Positions 36,722 to 48,419 of a stretch of DNA of 64,000 nucleotides are shown here, piece by piece. The DNA is taken from NCBI GenBank assembly GCA_034687125.1, contig JAQGBZ010000081.1:62001-126000 (forward strand). The letters run 5' to 3'. The position numbers and the translations under genes were made by a program. This DNA is from Neelides folsomi (lineage: Eukaryota; Arthropoda; Collembola; Neelipleona; Neelidae). The number at the start of each line of letters is the position of its first letter. Within the stretch, counting starts at the first letter, position 1. A model generated the notes under the pieces. It saw only the letters and a program-made list of their open reading frames with translations, was not told where the DNA came from and searched no databases.

Positions 36722-38615
36722 GTTAGATTTATTATAAAAATCCAAAATTACAAATAATTGATTTTATTTGTAATCCGTTAATTTTATTTGTGATTTTGAA
36801 TTTTGTTCGCTCAGGTTCGAACCCTTTGAATAAAGTAATTTTTCTCTGTCATTTATATTTTTTATTGGTCCATTGTTGATTATCCATTTGATTCAGGAGT
36901 TGAAGCCAGTCTTGGTTTTGAAGTGAAAGCTGGTCGTCCTTGCCGGAGAGTAAACTCTTTTAGAATCGATCCATTCGGTTTCTATCAAATGATTCAAAAT
37001 GTCAATTTTTTGGACCATTTTATTTAATGATTTTGATACCAAGTAGAAATTAATCCTTTCAGAATTTATCATGAATTTGGAAAATCGAAATAAAGCTTTA
37101 AGAAAACTTTAAATTGAACTATTATTATCATCGATAAAGAAAATAATGATTGATAGATTTAGTATTGATTTTAAATAAAATAGGTGTTCAGTTTATGCGT
37201 TTATTTAATACTATTTATTGGGTGGAACACGAAACGCTAAATAAAGTTTAACGAGCGTTCTACCTATAAACAATAAGAATGTTTGTCGTCCATATTTTAA
37301 ATTTAAGACATAATACCATATTAATTCTAAAATTAATTCAACATCGATATTTACATAATACTGAAGTGTGTTGTTTAACAAATAATCATTTTTAGATCAT
37401 GGAATATTTCAAATTAGCTGGAAAACACATGAATTTTTTTGATATTTTTAATCAAACACCTTTAATTTAATACTTAGGTACATATGTATTATATACAATA
37501 CATAATTATTTCAATCACGTTATGCTGCATTAATATCTGTACTGATTTATATATGTTAATTCTATCTTTTAGCTTTTATTTCATCGTGTTATGTACATTA
37601 CTTACATACATAGTTAGATATTCCGAATTCAAAATGTATGGATGGTATACTTACATATGTAATATACCTTTGTAAGCTATATACACAGCACAGTTGTTTG
37701 CTAGATAGCAGAAATTACCATTGATCATATAATTTATTTCTTTAAATCTTCAACTGTTGAATATTCATATTGTGTAAAATAAAAATTCCAGAAACTCATT
37801 TTCCATTTTAAAAAAATGAACAATGATTCGATTAAGATAAGGAACTTTTAAATTCCAATCATTATTCTGCAGATAAGCATGTATCCCATTAAAAGAAGAT
37901 GTCATCGTCCCATGGCTCTCATCCCAGGCAAAGTTTAAATAGCAAACTGAGAAACTTCCAAATTAATAAACAATCTCAAGTGCAATCTCCAATCTTCCTC
38001 AAGGCTAAAGTGCGTTGCCCTTCAACACATTCGGATCCTTTAAATAAAAAGCTGGAGACTTTTTTCTCAAAAGCCAAGAGGAGGGAGATAGCAATAAAGA
38101 ATGCTCATAATGGGATGGAATTCAAAGTCTTTCCGTGTGGGAGCTCCCTGTTGTACATAGTTTAAATTGTATGGGAACAACAAAGGACAAGGGTGAAAAA
38201 TGAAAGTCGTCTTTAAAAATGGACTAAACCTCGGTGTCTGGATGTTTCAGGCCACAAGGTGCTGATGAGATACATACATATGTGTATCTTTGTATTATAA
38301 GAAATATATATATATATATGCATTTACACCTCCACCTTCGCTGATGGTCTCCAGAAGCTTTTGTGAACATGTAAGCCGTAAATCAACGGCGATCCACATC
38401 TCAAGCAAAGATAATCCATTTCGAATTCCTTTCGCGTTGGGTTAGCCGGCCACGTCCCTCAAAATAGAAAAACTAGCTGGTGGCCACACCCAATGTCACC
38501 TTCGCGATTCCATCGGGGGAACCGGCGGCTTCGCACCCTCATTAGTATTAGGATTTGGGAGCTTAAAAATCTCTGTTGGGGATGACTCGATTTAAAACCT
38601 CGTTAGAAAACGATT
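36722..38615. other. Intergenic stretch upstream of the chitinase gene
   Basis: No gene is supported. A 60-codon frame at about 36840-37027 (plus) and an 88-codon frame at 37899-38165 (plus) are unrecognised. An (AT)n run lies at 38304-38319. The GC content rises near 38400-38560, just before the chitinase start, and probably marks its promoter or leader. Confidence 0.4.
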
Positions 38616-41600
38616 ATGGTGGGTTTTTTAAGGGAGGACTCCTCAGTTGGAAGTCGCCGAGGCTGCAGGGTGGACGGAATGTTGTTACTCCTCTTTTTGC
38701 CGTTCGCATTCGCTGCGGCCGCAGATCTCGCAACTGAAGGTCAGGGAGGAAAAGAACCGAGAATCGTTTGCTACTTCTCAAACTGGGCAACTTACCGCCC
38801 CGATGTCGGCCAATACACCGTGGACCACATTCCTTATAATAAATGCACCCATGTCATTTACTCCTTTGTTGGAGTTTCAAACGTTACATGGGAAATTCTG
38901 GATATTGATCCTGAAGTAAGTGGAGCTGATACTCCCAATGAAAAATAATATATCTGTACAGTAAATATATTACTTTCCATTATACGAGTAATCGTATGTT
39001 ATGTAGGTATATCAAGGTCCCACAAGAGGTCATAAATATTTTATGTAGGTGAATTTTAACATTTATTTATTGTTTTTTCACTTAAACAAGCTGGATGTGG
39101 AGAAAGGGAATTTTAAAAAATTCGTGCAACTCCGTGAGAAGAATCCAAAGCTTAAGATGATGTTGGCTGTTGGTGGATGGGCTGAAGGAGGGAAAAAATA
39201 TTCTCAACTTGTCTCAAGTCCACAGAGACGATCTGTCTTCATTTCCTCAGTTGTTTGTAAGCTTTAAATTGGAGGAAACATTGAGTGAAACTTTGAAACT
39301 TTGATAACTGTTAAAGCTAATTAATTTGCATATTAATTAAAAATCTCTTTATTTTACAGCATATTTGAGAACCTATGGTTTTGATGGCTTTGATTTGGAC
39401 TGGGAGTATCCAGGTAAAGCATATAAAGTTGTAATTGAATCTTCTACGCTTTTACTACTCAATCAGAATGTTAATAAAGCGTAAACTTTGCTTCTTGACA
39501 CAACTGTCATGTCATACTTTTTATAATACATAAATATATACCTACTTAACTACTTTACATAGGATATACCCATAATGTTTTTATTACAATGCATGCCAAT
39601 AATTAAGTTTGTAATTTAGATGGGAAGTTGGAAGTTTGGGAGTTTGATCATAAACTGCGAAATTTCTCTCATTTTTCAAAGGTGCAACGGACAGAGGAGG
39701 AAGCTTCAAAGACAAAGACAATTTCCATTGTTTCGTCCGCGAATTGAGAACCGCCTTCAATCAAGTTAGCAAAAATTGGGAAATTACGATGGCTGTTCCT
39801 CTCGCAAAATTTCGTCTTAACGAGGGATATCACGTTCCTGATCTATGCAGGTCAATTGTAAAAAAAGGATTCATTCAATTTTTGATGATCAAATGAACTA
39901 AATTGATTAACTCTCATAAATTGCAGGATGTTGAATGCAATCCATATCATGGCCTATGACTTGAGGTACGAAACCCTCGTAATCTTTTCATACTCAATAT
40001 TATTTAAACTATGAACTCGTATTGCAGAGGAAACTGGGTTGGGTATGCTGATGTCCACACTCCACTGTACAAAAGACCAGGATTGGACCAGTGGGCTTAT
40101 GAACCACTTAATGTCAACGATGGTTCACAACTTTGGGTGGATTTTGGATGTCCAAAGGACAAGTTGGTCATTGGGATGGCCTTTTATGGAAGATCCTTTT
40201 ATCTGGGTGATCCAAAGTGAGTTTTTCAATGTCAAAAACTTTATTTTATATTGATTTTATGTACTGGAGAGTTTGCTTTTTGATAAAGTAGAAAAAATGT
40301 CTTTTAGCTCTCATCAACTAGGAGCTTATATCAACAAAGAAAAAAATGGAGGAGACGAAGGGCCTTATGTGAAAGCTAGAGGGTTTCTGGCCTACTATGA
40401 AATTTGCCTATACCTTCAAGATAAGGGTCTTAACTGGACGAGGGATTATGACTCTGTAGGGAAAGTACCTTATATGTATAGTGGAAAAAACTGGGTCGGA
40501 TATGAAGACAAAGACTCACTGAATATTAAAATGAATTGGGTGAAACAACAGGTATATATTCCAATATACAAAACTTTCTTGTATGTATCTGTAAATACAA
40601 TAGTACTGCAAGTAGTGGTAATGGAAAGTATATAAAATGTGCACCATAGAAGGCAAGATTTAATTATCTGTCCCTTTTCCCTTTTTTCCCATTTTTGCCT
40701 ACATAGAATTGTCACGCTTTTGACATTTTGTTATGTTTTTTATCTATTTGTAATTTTTAGGGTTATGCTGGGGTAATGAATTGGGCGATTGACATGGACG
40801 ATTTCAGGGGTCTTTGTGGGGAAAAAGATGTTCTGATTGATACACTCGTTGGAGGTTTGTACTACAGATATTTTACCCATTTATCACTATACATGACAAT
40901 ATTCATTCATTGAAACTTTCCTATAGCAGTTACAGTTCTAAACTTATTATATTTTTCCAAACGCCCATTAAAACACAATGATGGTGTTTAGGCATGCGAG
41001 GATATACTGTTCCCACTTATCCGCATAAAGAAGACGATAGGAAGCCTTGGCAGTTGCCTGAAAAGTGTCCTGGTCAAAGCGATACCACACCTGCACCAAC
41101 TCAAATGACAACGCAATCAACTTTCCATACTTCGCATATGAGTCATAATATTACTACGAGGGATACAACTAAAATGACCCTTCCAACCACGACGACGAAC
41201 CATCCACCTGCGATAACTGATTCGAGTAATTCAATTGAGGACGGTCAAATGAACTGTGATGAAAAACAATATTTTCCACATATAGATTGTAGAAAGGTAT
41301 GTTATATGTTTACTAATACTACATGTATTTAAAATAATGCATAACGAATAAGATTACACATTCTTTAAACAAATGAACTACAGGGAGATCTCTGCTGTTA
41401 TTATAATATTTATCAATAAATTTTAATTTAATTTTAATAAAATATTATTTGTGGCATTATATACTACACCTTTTCAAAACATTAAAAGCAAAAAATGTAA
41501 ATTGTATTAATTATTTTTTTATTAAATTTCAGTATTATTGGTGCGTTCATGGTAAACCAATGGAGATGAGCTGCCAAGGAGGAACAGAATGGAATCCAGA

Positions 41601-41679
41601 AAAGAATATTTGCGACTGGCCAAATCCAGACCATCCCAAATGTCATAGACAACTCTTTTACAGATTTTTCTTTATCTAA
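38616..41679 (+). CDS. Secreted GH18 chitinase with peritrophin-A (CBM14) tail
   Basis: Ten exons (38616-38915, 39091-39256, 39360-39413, 39682-39850, 39927-39965, 40028-40216, 40308-40551, 40761-40854, 40992-41296, 41533-41679) join in frame into 568 residues. The likely real start is the second Met (38679), which opens a signal peptide, [15 protein letters not shown]. The GH18 barrel shows KMMLAVGGW, then [12 protein letters not shown] with the catalytic DxxDxDxE intact (Glu171 from the first Met), then MAYDLRG, and GMAFYGRSF near the insertion domain. [12 protein letters not shown] closes the barrel. A Thr/Pro/Ser linker of about 60 residues leads to a six-Cys chitin-binding domain ending just before the C-terminus. 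It should cleave chitin outside the cell, in moulting cuticle or the gut lining. A single catalytic and a single binding domain resemble the arthropod single-unit chitinases. The C-terminus has a short extra tail (YRFFFI). Confidence 0.93.
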
Positions 41680-41808
41680 TAGCTTATAGCTTTATTTAAT
41701 TTTTTACAATAAGAGTAGCTATTGAATTGTTGGTTGTAAATTGATATCTATGTATGTAGAATAATTGCTTAATCTCATTATTCATTATTTAATTTAAAGG
41801 TAATTTAT

Positions 41809-41814
41809 AATAAA
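41809..41814 (+). terminator. Poly(A) signal of the chitinase gene
   Basis: AATAAA lies 130 nt past the chitinase stop codon. It is followed within 190 nt by the poly(A) signal of the convergent lectin gene on the other strand. Confidence 0.55.
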
Positions 41815-41994
41815 TGCAAGCTTTGGAGATTTGTTATTTATCGTAGTTGGCTACTTAATGTAAGAAAGTCTTGAGATAATAGTTAATTTAGATTTAAAAT
41901 GACAAAAAAGTAAATGCATCTTAAATATTTGCAAAATAATATTTAAGTATAGCTAAATAAAAGACAACGAATGATTAAAAAAGTTAGCACACAG

Positions 41995-42000
41995 TTTATT
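41995..42000 (-). terminator. Poly(A) signal of the C-type lectin gene
   Basis: The minus strand reads AATAAA here, about 165 nt past the lectin stop at 42163. Confidence 0.5.
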
Positions 42001-42162
42001 TTGCAATATAAAAAATATATGATTTTACAATAATTACAATTTTTCTCGAAAGCGGAGATTAGGAATGCTTATCAAGACTCGGCGCAACTTAGACGTAATT
42101 GATCTTAAAATGGGAAAATAAAACTATTTTGATTTGAACCATGTTTGAACTTGTGAAGTATT

Positions 42163-44507
42163 TTATAGTTCACAGATGAAGTAAGTTTCAAAAGAGCAAG
42201 GCGTGTCGTTCCATTTCAATCCTTTCCCATCTCTGTTCCAGAGTTCCAAGCAATGTTCCTCTTCCCCATTCTCATATCGAAAGTTGTTCGGCTCCCCTTT
42301 TCAAACCACCCAAACACAGTGTTTATTCACTTGATCATTATACCTAAGCTTATAATTTGAGAAGTTTACAACATATTGGCCCTTACCTGCGTTCCAATTC
42401 GTAAATGTTATCGGCTTCCCTAAACACAAAACACAATGAGACTTTAATTAAGGTAAGTGTATGTAAATGAGTAATTAATATTGACAATAAGCTCAGTAGT
42501 TGAAAGTTGAAATATTCCACGGCGGGGGCATAATCTCATCTGCTCTCACAAGTGAGTAATTTAACAATTTTACATATCATCAAGTATGGGCAATAAATGA
42601 AAAAAGCTAATGGACAGTCGCCGACGTTGAATACACAATATTGAATAAATGAGGATGTAATATTAATTACAAGGAATTCCTATTATGCTTCTCACATCTA
42701 CTTGATATTTGCAATTAGTTGGGTCATACATTATAATAAATATGCTACATAAAATTGTTTACATACGTGACTGAGAATTGATCAAATATTTTATGGGGTG
42801 TATAGGGCTTGAGCTCATATCTATCTGATTAATGTAACTATTACATATAAAGTGCTTTTGTTTGTGCACATTATTATTTAATACAAAGAGAATATAGAGC
42901 CAATTTAGTCTTTTGTTTGGCGCAATTATAAATAAGAATAAGTAGCCAAATAGAAATACCATTTCCCATCCAGAAGAAAGTTCCTTCCTCTCCTTGATCT
43001 ATTATAAATATGAAACAAATAAGAGTTAGATAAGAAGTCAGACACATCATTTAGAAAGTTGAGATTCATCAATTAGATGGAAGGAACGTCGAGGTAGGTA
43101 AATAAATGTAACAATCTTGATCTTAATAAAAAGTTAATCAATGACATAATGAACTTACCTGTTCCTGATGTCCAAAAATGCTCGTTTCCTAAACCTGCCA
43201 AGAATCAGATTTTTATCAATTAATGATCTTTAAATTCATTCATATTTATTGAAAGTTTTGAATTTGAAGGATGAAATCAGAGGTTGGAGGTTACATATTA
43301 TTGTTATTTGCAGGTAATGAGGTTGAAGGGAAATAGAATAATTTGATCATGAACTAAGTGTCGTGAATTACCGAATTCAGAAACGTGTTTTTCAAGGTAG
43401 TTATTTTCAGCCGGAGACTCAATGCTTGCTAGATGCATCCCATGGAATCGGCAATATTGATGAGCTTTGTACCAGTTGGCCTATAGAGAAGACAAATCAA
43501 AGTTGCGTGCGGAAGTTCTTTTTCAATATTTCAAGATTCCTCTGAAATCTTGTTGATTGTGTAAAATAGAGGAATTTCTACCTTAAAAAAATGTCCGATG
43601 TAATATCTCTTTGATCCTAATTGTACGAAAGGCATAGTCCATCTCGATAGGGGAGGAGATGAAGATTTTCTCTCATCAATACAGTTGAGACAGTCTGAAA
43701 AGAATTTACATTCATTTTTCATATGTTTATCATTTGGCTAAACAAGTTTGGGTGCCCATTGAAGTTCTTATTGTCTGATTCGAAGAAATAGCACTTATAA
43801 GTAGTATATGTTTTAATGTATAGTAAAATACATAGTAAGAAAAGAAGATGCCTCACGCCGTCACAAAGCAACTCTGATGAATATTATCCCAAAATCTCAA
43901 ATTCCCATTCCACTTAGTATAACCATAATACTTACTTCACTTCCTTCCTTCTTTCACAAAGGAGAGAAAACGGAATTTTGAATCGACAGGTTTAAAATTG
44001 ACCCCTTATAAAATCATATCCTCAATAGGAAGTTGTTGTGAGCTCACTCATTTCCCACGCACTTCCCACCTTTACTCATTTTCAAAATTCCATTTCACTC
44101 TCACTTTTAAAGTTATTTTCAACTTATTCATGTGAACTTTAGATGGCTAAAGGTAACGTCATTTGAAGTAGCAGAGTACCATAATTAAGCCATGCTGTAC
44201 TAATTGTGGATGAAATTTACAGTTACATTGTATCTACATACTACCTTTACTTACCAATACTACAGGTATGCACAATAACTAATTGTGAATACAAGATTGA
44301 CTTTAAAATATTTATTTAAAAGGTAAAAATTTAAATTGTATTGAATTATTTTTCCAAAAACTACAATTATATTGTGAATTATAAAAGATTGTTGACATTG
44401 ATGGGATTTATTTTTAATTAAAATTGTATTATAAAATTCTTACCATCACGGCCGTGAGTGAATGTGAAGAAGAGAAGGAAGCAGAGTCCAAGTCTCGTCC
44501 CGACCAT
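42163..44507 (-). CDS. Secreted C-type lectin (single CTLD, EPN/WND mannose-type)
   Basis: Six small exons on the minus strand (44507-44444, 43694-43582, 43480-43372, 43188-43159, 42419-42387, 42296-42163) join in frame into 160 residues; several are so short (30-33 nt) that simple ORF scans miss them. A signal peptide (MVGTRLGLCFLLFFTFTHG) is followed by a short Cys-containing head and one C-type lectin domain. Visible landmarks are WYKAHQYC (Cys69), HLASIES, the FW pair at 100-101, EPN (118-120), WND (145-147), and Cys132, Cys150 and Cys158 for the two canonical disulfides. EPN with WND is the calcium-dependent mannose/GlcNAc-type site. A secreted recognition protein for microbial or host glycans is expected. 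It is convergent with the chitinase gene, with under 500 bp between stops. All landmark residues are intact. Confidence 0.92.
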
Positions 44508-45908
44508 CCTGACGACTGACGATTTCTCCAAGTATGAGACCTACTTTTGTTCACGTACAAAACGAGGCTTCTCAAGGGAGCCTCTTCTGTCAAATCCAAG
44601 AGAGAGGGAAAGTTCATCCCTTCTTACAGGGATGAATGGGAAATTGTAATTTAAATTTACGCTTCCGAACTGATAATTAAAGGTGTGGAGGGCGGAGCGA
44701 AAAAAACTTGAGCCGTTGACGAGTCTTTCGTAAGGAATTATCACAATAACAAAAGACCGGGAGCGACTTGAAGGGTTCTAATCTCTTTTGTATTCTTAGA
44801 ATATAAAGGTAAATCTCGTCAATCCCTTCTAAATCCCTTCACCCGCAGCGAGACTCAAGAATGGACTTGACCTTTTAAATACCCAACAACATTCACTTTT
44901 ATCTTGAAGATTCCACATTTTTATAAATTAATGTATCTCCTGCCCCAATTTCCATTCATTCATTATTCGAGTAATAATAGGACACTGGTGTATTACATTA
45001 AAAGTTGTTTAATACATTAAAAGTTGTTTTCAATGAATAAATGAATTTGCAACTTAATTTACATTATTTATTACACATTTATGAAATAAGACAATGAAGA
45101 GATCATGCAGATGGTTTGTATAATTCTTCAAAGATCATATTATTCATATAAAAGGCCGATGGCATAATTTTAATATTTTCAATATTTTTAATTCAATGAT
45201 TGACAATTCAGATTCATAGCAGTTTAGCCAAAGAATATCTACATAATTTGTTATTTATAAAAATTCTTGTCCAACTGTCAATGTAATTCTTTGTAACTCT
45301 TAGGAATCGCAAGTTTCAATATAAGTACGATTACTCGTATTTGAAAGTGAAATTGGGGCAAAGGAGTGAGGGTGAAGAGGAACGATTGAGCTCAAACTAT
45401 TTCTAATATAAACTTGGCAGTGAATGATGTATTGGGATGGAGCGATGAGAAGGCAAGGTGTCCAATCTCCTCCTCGCCCATCAGCAGCCATCACGTAATA
45501 AGCCAAATGCCAATACTCTCTCGCTTCCTTTCACCCTCCATCCTCAATTTCTATTATTTAAACTCTATTTGCAATTCCTTCATAAATAATTCAGCTTAAA
45601 TAATACATTTCTGATTCTTATTGCTATTACGTAAGTTTATGGTGAAAAGTTAAACCAATGAATTATCAACATGATAAAAATAAGCGATTATATGATACCT
45701 GTCTATAACTACAACCCTCTAACTTTTCCTACCTGTTGAAGATCAGTTTCCTTATGATTCCTTTATTCTTTAATGCTCATATCACTCACATTTGTGCTAG
45801 GGGCTTTCCCTTTATAAAGGTCGAATTATGCCTATTATGTTATCTATTTATATTCTATTCATAGTGCAATCGAAAAGTGCAAACCAAAGTCATAAAATCG
45901 AATTTATA
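44508..45908. other. Intergenic stretch between lectin start and Gly-rich gene
   Basis: It holds the lectin promoter, which I cannot pin down, and otherwise AT-rich DNA. A 19-bp unit (tacattaaaagttgttt core) is repeated twice in tandem at about 44995-45030. The frames seen at 44458-44744 and 45300-45599 are not supported. Confidence 0.4.
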
Positions 45909-45914
45909 TTTATT
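45909..45914 (-). terminator. Poly(A) signal of the Gly/Tyr-rich precursor gene
   Basis: The minus strand reads AATAAA here, about 90 nt past the stop at 46001. Confidence 0.5.
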
Positions 45915-46000
45915 GCATTGAAATATTGAGTCAATTTACATTCTCTTGAATAATTAAGTAATATGATCAGAATCTTGTTATTGATTCTTTAAAAAGTGAA

Positions 46001-46443
46001 TTACCACCATCCTGGGCCATAACCCCCATATGCATAACTTCCATAGCCGCCATAACCTCCATAACCGCCATGATGTCCATATCCGCCAAGTCCTCTTCTA
46101 CCATAGCCCCAACCTCTGCCGTATCCTCCATATCCTCCGTATCCGCCATAACCGCCGTATCCACCATAGCCTCCGTATTCATATCCTCGCTTCTCTCTTA
46201 TTGAGCTCTCTTCGTCCAAATTTTCAAGAGCAACTTTAATTAAAAAAATATTTTGTGATTAATTTACTTGTATTAACATTGATAAAATGATTTTAAATTG
46301 TTAGTTTATAATTTTATTATACCTTGACCCTTGACGCTCGGTTCTTTAACATTTTTGGTTTCTTGAGGAGAATTTTCATTTAACGGAAGACAAGTGGAAA
46401 TCGCAACAATCCCAGATAGAACTAAAAACAACAAAGCCTTCAT
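46001..46443 (-). CDS. Secreted Gly/Tyr-rich precursor with furin-like site (YGG-repeat peptide)
   Basis: Two exons (46443-46323 and 46233-46001) join in frame into 117 residues. Residues 1-19 are a clear signal peptide (MKALLFLVLSGIVAISTCL). Residues 20-52 form a mildly acidic pro-region. REKR at 53-56 is a typical furin-type cleavage site. The remaining 61 residues are almost only Gly and Tyr, built on GGY repeats with a few Arg, His and Trp residues, and end GPGWW. This layout (signal, pro-region, dibasic site, YGG repeats) resembles nematode YGGYG-type neuropeptide-like antimicrobial peptides (the nlp-29 group) and crustacean Gly-rich antimicrobial peptides. Gly/Tyr-rich cuticle or adhesive proteins also look like this, although a furin site is less usual there. 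Secretion and processing are well supported; the final role is not. Confidence 0.85.
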
Positions 46444-46534
46444 TGTGTTAAAATGATTCGCTTTTAAGATCTTCTTGAGATTTCCTTTGTTTCAAGTTGA
46501 AATCTGAATTGATGTTATTTGCCAACCAATGCAG

Positions 46535-46542
46535 TATTTATA
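46535..46542 (-). promoter_or_regulatory. TATA box of the Gly/Tyr-rich precursor gene
   Basis: The minus strand reads TATAAATA here, 92 nt upstream of the start codon, leaving room for a leader of about 60 nt. Confidence 0.55.
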
Positions 46543-48111
46543 TGAAATCTTGAAGTCAAAAAACCTGTGAATGAGTAAGACTTTCCGGACATAAACCTGT
46601 TAATAAATAAGTATGGGATTCGGAAATTCTCAATTTACTTAAAAAGGACGGTTTGCACAAGAGATGGCATAGGTTTAAGACGAATATAAGGATGAAGACT
46701 CACCTGCTCCATCTAATAATACAGGTGGAAAAACCTCTTGCCTTTTCTTAGCATTTCCATTACAAATAGCAAAACTGGTTTTAATATAAGTAGTTAAGTA
46801 TAAGACAATTGTCGTCAATTCTAAATGGCACCAACAAGTTTTTACGCATGAAAATGCAAATGAGGGGATTTTCTTAAATATAAATTGACGTCTTCATTTC
46901 GGTTCTTTCACTTCCTTAATCTTTTAATAGCGTTTAAATTAGATAAGCATTTTTACAGAATTCATCCTATACTAGTACTCTTGACCTTATGTTTATCAAC
47001 GAATAATGTTCTTTTATTTTTAATAATACATAATATCTACTATACTTTATTATAAGATTAACTTATGTATATATACAATTACAATCTTTAGCAAATATTA
47101 TAATACCTATAATAGGCAATGCAAAACGTTAGTTTCAATGTTAATAAACATTATTATTTAACCATCTAAACTTGATGTTATGTAATATTATTTAAAATGT
47201 ATGAACGATTGTGAGCGCTCCCTTCACATTACAATTAGCTAACTGTGCTTGTAAAGTTTACAAGCAACAGTTCATTGATGTTCGAGATGGCGGTGAGAGG
47301 ATGATAAGAGAAGCGGTGGTAGAAGAAAAGAGCGCGTATCAATGAGGTGTCAGTTTGCACACTTACAGGTACATGCTAGTTATTTTCTTATTGTTAAGAA
47401 GTTCTCAACGTAAAAGTCAGACAATTCAGAAAGAAAATCCTCTCAATTATGACTCATAAGAAATTCAATTCAATGTTGGCTATACTTTTAATTAATTGTA
47501 AATGTATTGCATAACAAAGTTTCAAAGAATTAATTTAGAAATAAGTACCAATCTAAACAGATAAAATCAATAAGATCGTTTTATTTTAGTGCATTTTCTA
47601 TTATAGAGTATAACCCTCTCAATTTTAGGTGCTATAAAGTTTTAGTATTTTAGTAAATACTTGTGAATTTCGTGAGCAGGACCAATTCACGTAATTAAAA
47701 TCTTTAACCTTCACATATATCTGTATGTGCATAATTCAATTTACACTTTTCTTTCATTAATGAAATATCTTAATATTGACACTTAAAACTTTTACTGATA
47801 TAAGTGATATCTTTTTTATGCTGTTAAATTAAGTACTGTGGTATCTTAATTTTATAAAAATTCATAAATTGCCCTTATGAATCACTGTGTAGTGTCCCAC
47901 CAAAAGTATTTCATTCAATCTCAAGGGGGCCCGGAGTGCTGATCGTAACCCTTCCCTTCTTATGCCATTCTCTTCGTAAAAATCCCTTCGTAGCCCTTCC
48001 GTTCGTAGTATATACTCTTCTTATTGTTTTCACATCGTACGATATTCTAATCTAAAAGTATTTTCATCGTATTCTAATCTAATCGTAAGCCCATTTCTTG
48101 AAAATAATTCC
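46543..48111. other. Non-coding stretch left of the hAT remnant
   Basis: No gene is supported. Around 47215-47360 the sequence is locally less AT-rich and includes a short hairpin (cttgtaaa/tttacaag near 47249-47264). From about 47930 a GC-richer segment (gggggcccgg) begins, which may be the left part of the decayed hAT element next to it. Confidence 0.35.
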
Positions 48112-48419
48112 AAAGCTGAAGATTTGGGTCCATTGGAATTATTAAATCAACTTTATTTAACAGAGTTAGTCAGTTCATTAGAAAATGTTGAAATTGCTCT
48201 CAATTTTTTTTGACATTAACAGTAACAGTTGCCACAAATGAAAGATCAAATTCAAAATTAAAATTAATAAAAAATTATCTGCGTTCGAAAATGAGCCAAG
48301 AGCGCCTCACTAACTTGGCTATTGAGCAAAATTTTGGCTATATTATATCACTCTCTATTGAACAAAATTTTGTAAAAAAATTGACTTTGATAATATCATC
48401 AAAAAGTTTGTTTCCGTAA
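48112..48419 (+). pseudogene. hAT transposase C-terminal remnant with frameshift
   Basis: From about 48115 one frame reads a helix-rich segment (AEDLGPLELLNQLYL...). It ends at a TGA near 48206, within a run of eight Ts. The next frame then continues with LTVTVATNERSNSKLKLIKN, YLRSKMSQERLTNLAIEQN. The pattern LP-TVA-AERSFSKLKLIK--LRS-M-QERL--LA is the conserved hAT dimerisation region found in TTF/MYM-zinc-finger-like transposase genes. The usual RSFSKL has become RSNSKL. Only about 100 codons are left, broken by one frameshift, so this is a dead copy. No inverted repeats could be assigned to it. It is a different hAT lineage from the one at 15 kb, judged by sequence around the ERSFS motif. 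Confidence 0.75.

Noticed and set aside
36806-36825. ggttcgaaccc, resembling a tRNA T-loop or B box
   Set aside because: Flanking bases do not form a T stem, and no acceptor or anticodon stem can be drawn.
36840-37027. 60-codon open stretch after the scramblase-like gene (contains FDSGVEASLGFEVKAGRP)
   Set aside because: It lies past the inferred stop and poly(A) signal, has no start codon and matches nothing. A lost exon is possible but not supported.
38304-38319. (AT)n run upstream of the chitinase as a TATA box
   Set aside because: It is a simple repeat about 300-370 bp from the start codon, with no way to link it to the promoter.
42759-42962. 67-codon hydrophobic frame inside the lectin gene
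   Set aside because: It lies in an intron between well-supported lectin exons on the same strand. Hydrophobic content follows from T-rich sequence.
46030-46239. His-rich plus-strand frame opposite the Gly/Tyr-rich exon
   Set aside because: It is the antisense of the GGY repeats. The minus-strand gene has a signal peptide, splice sites, TATA box and poly(A) signal.
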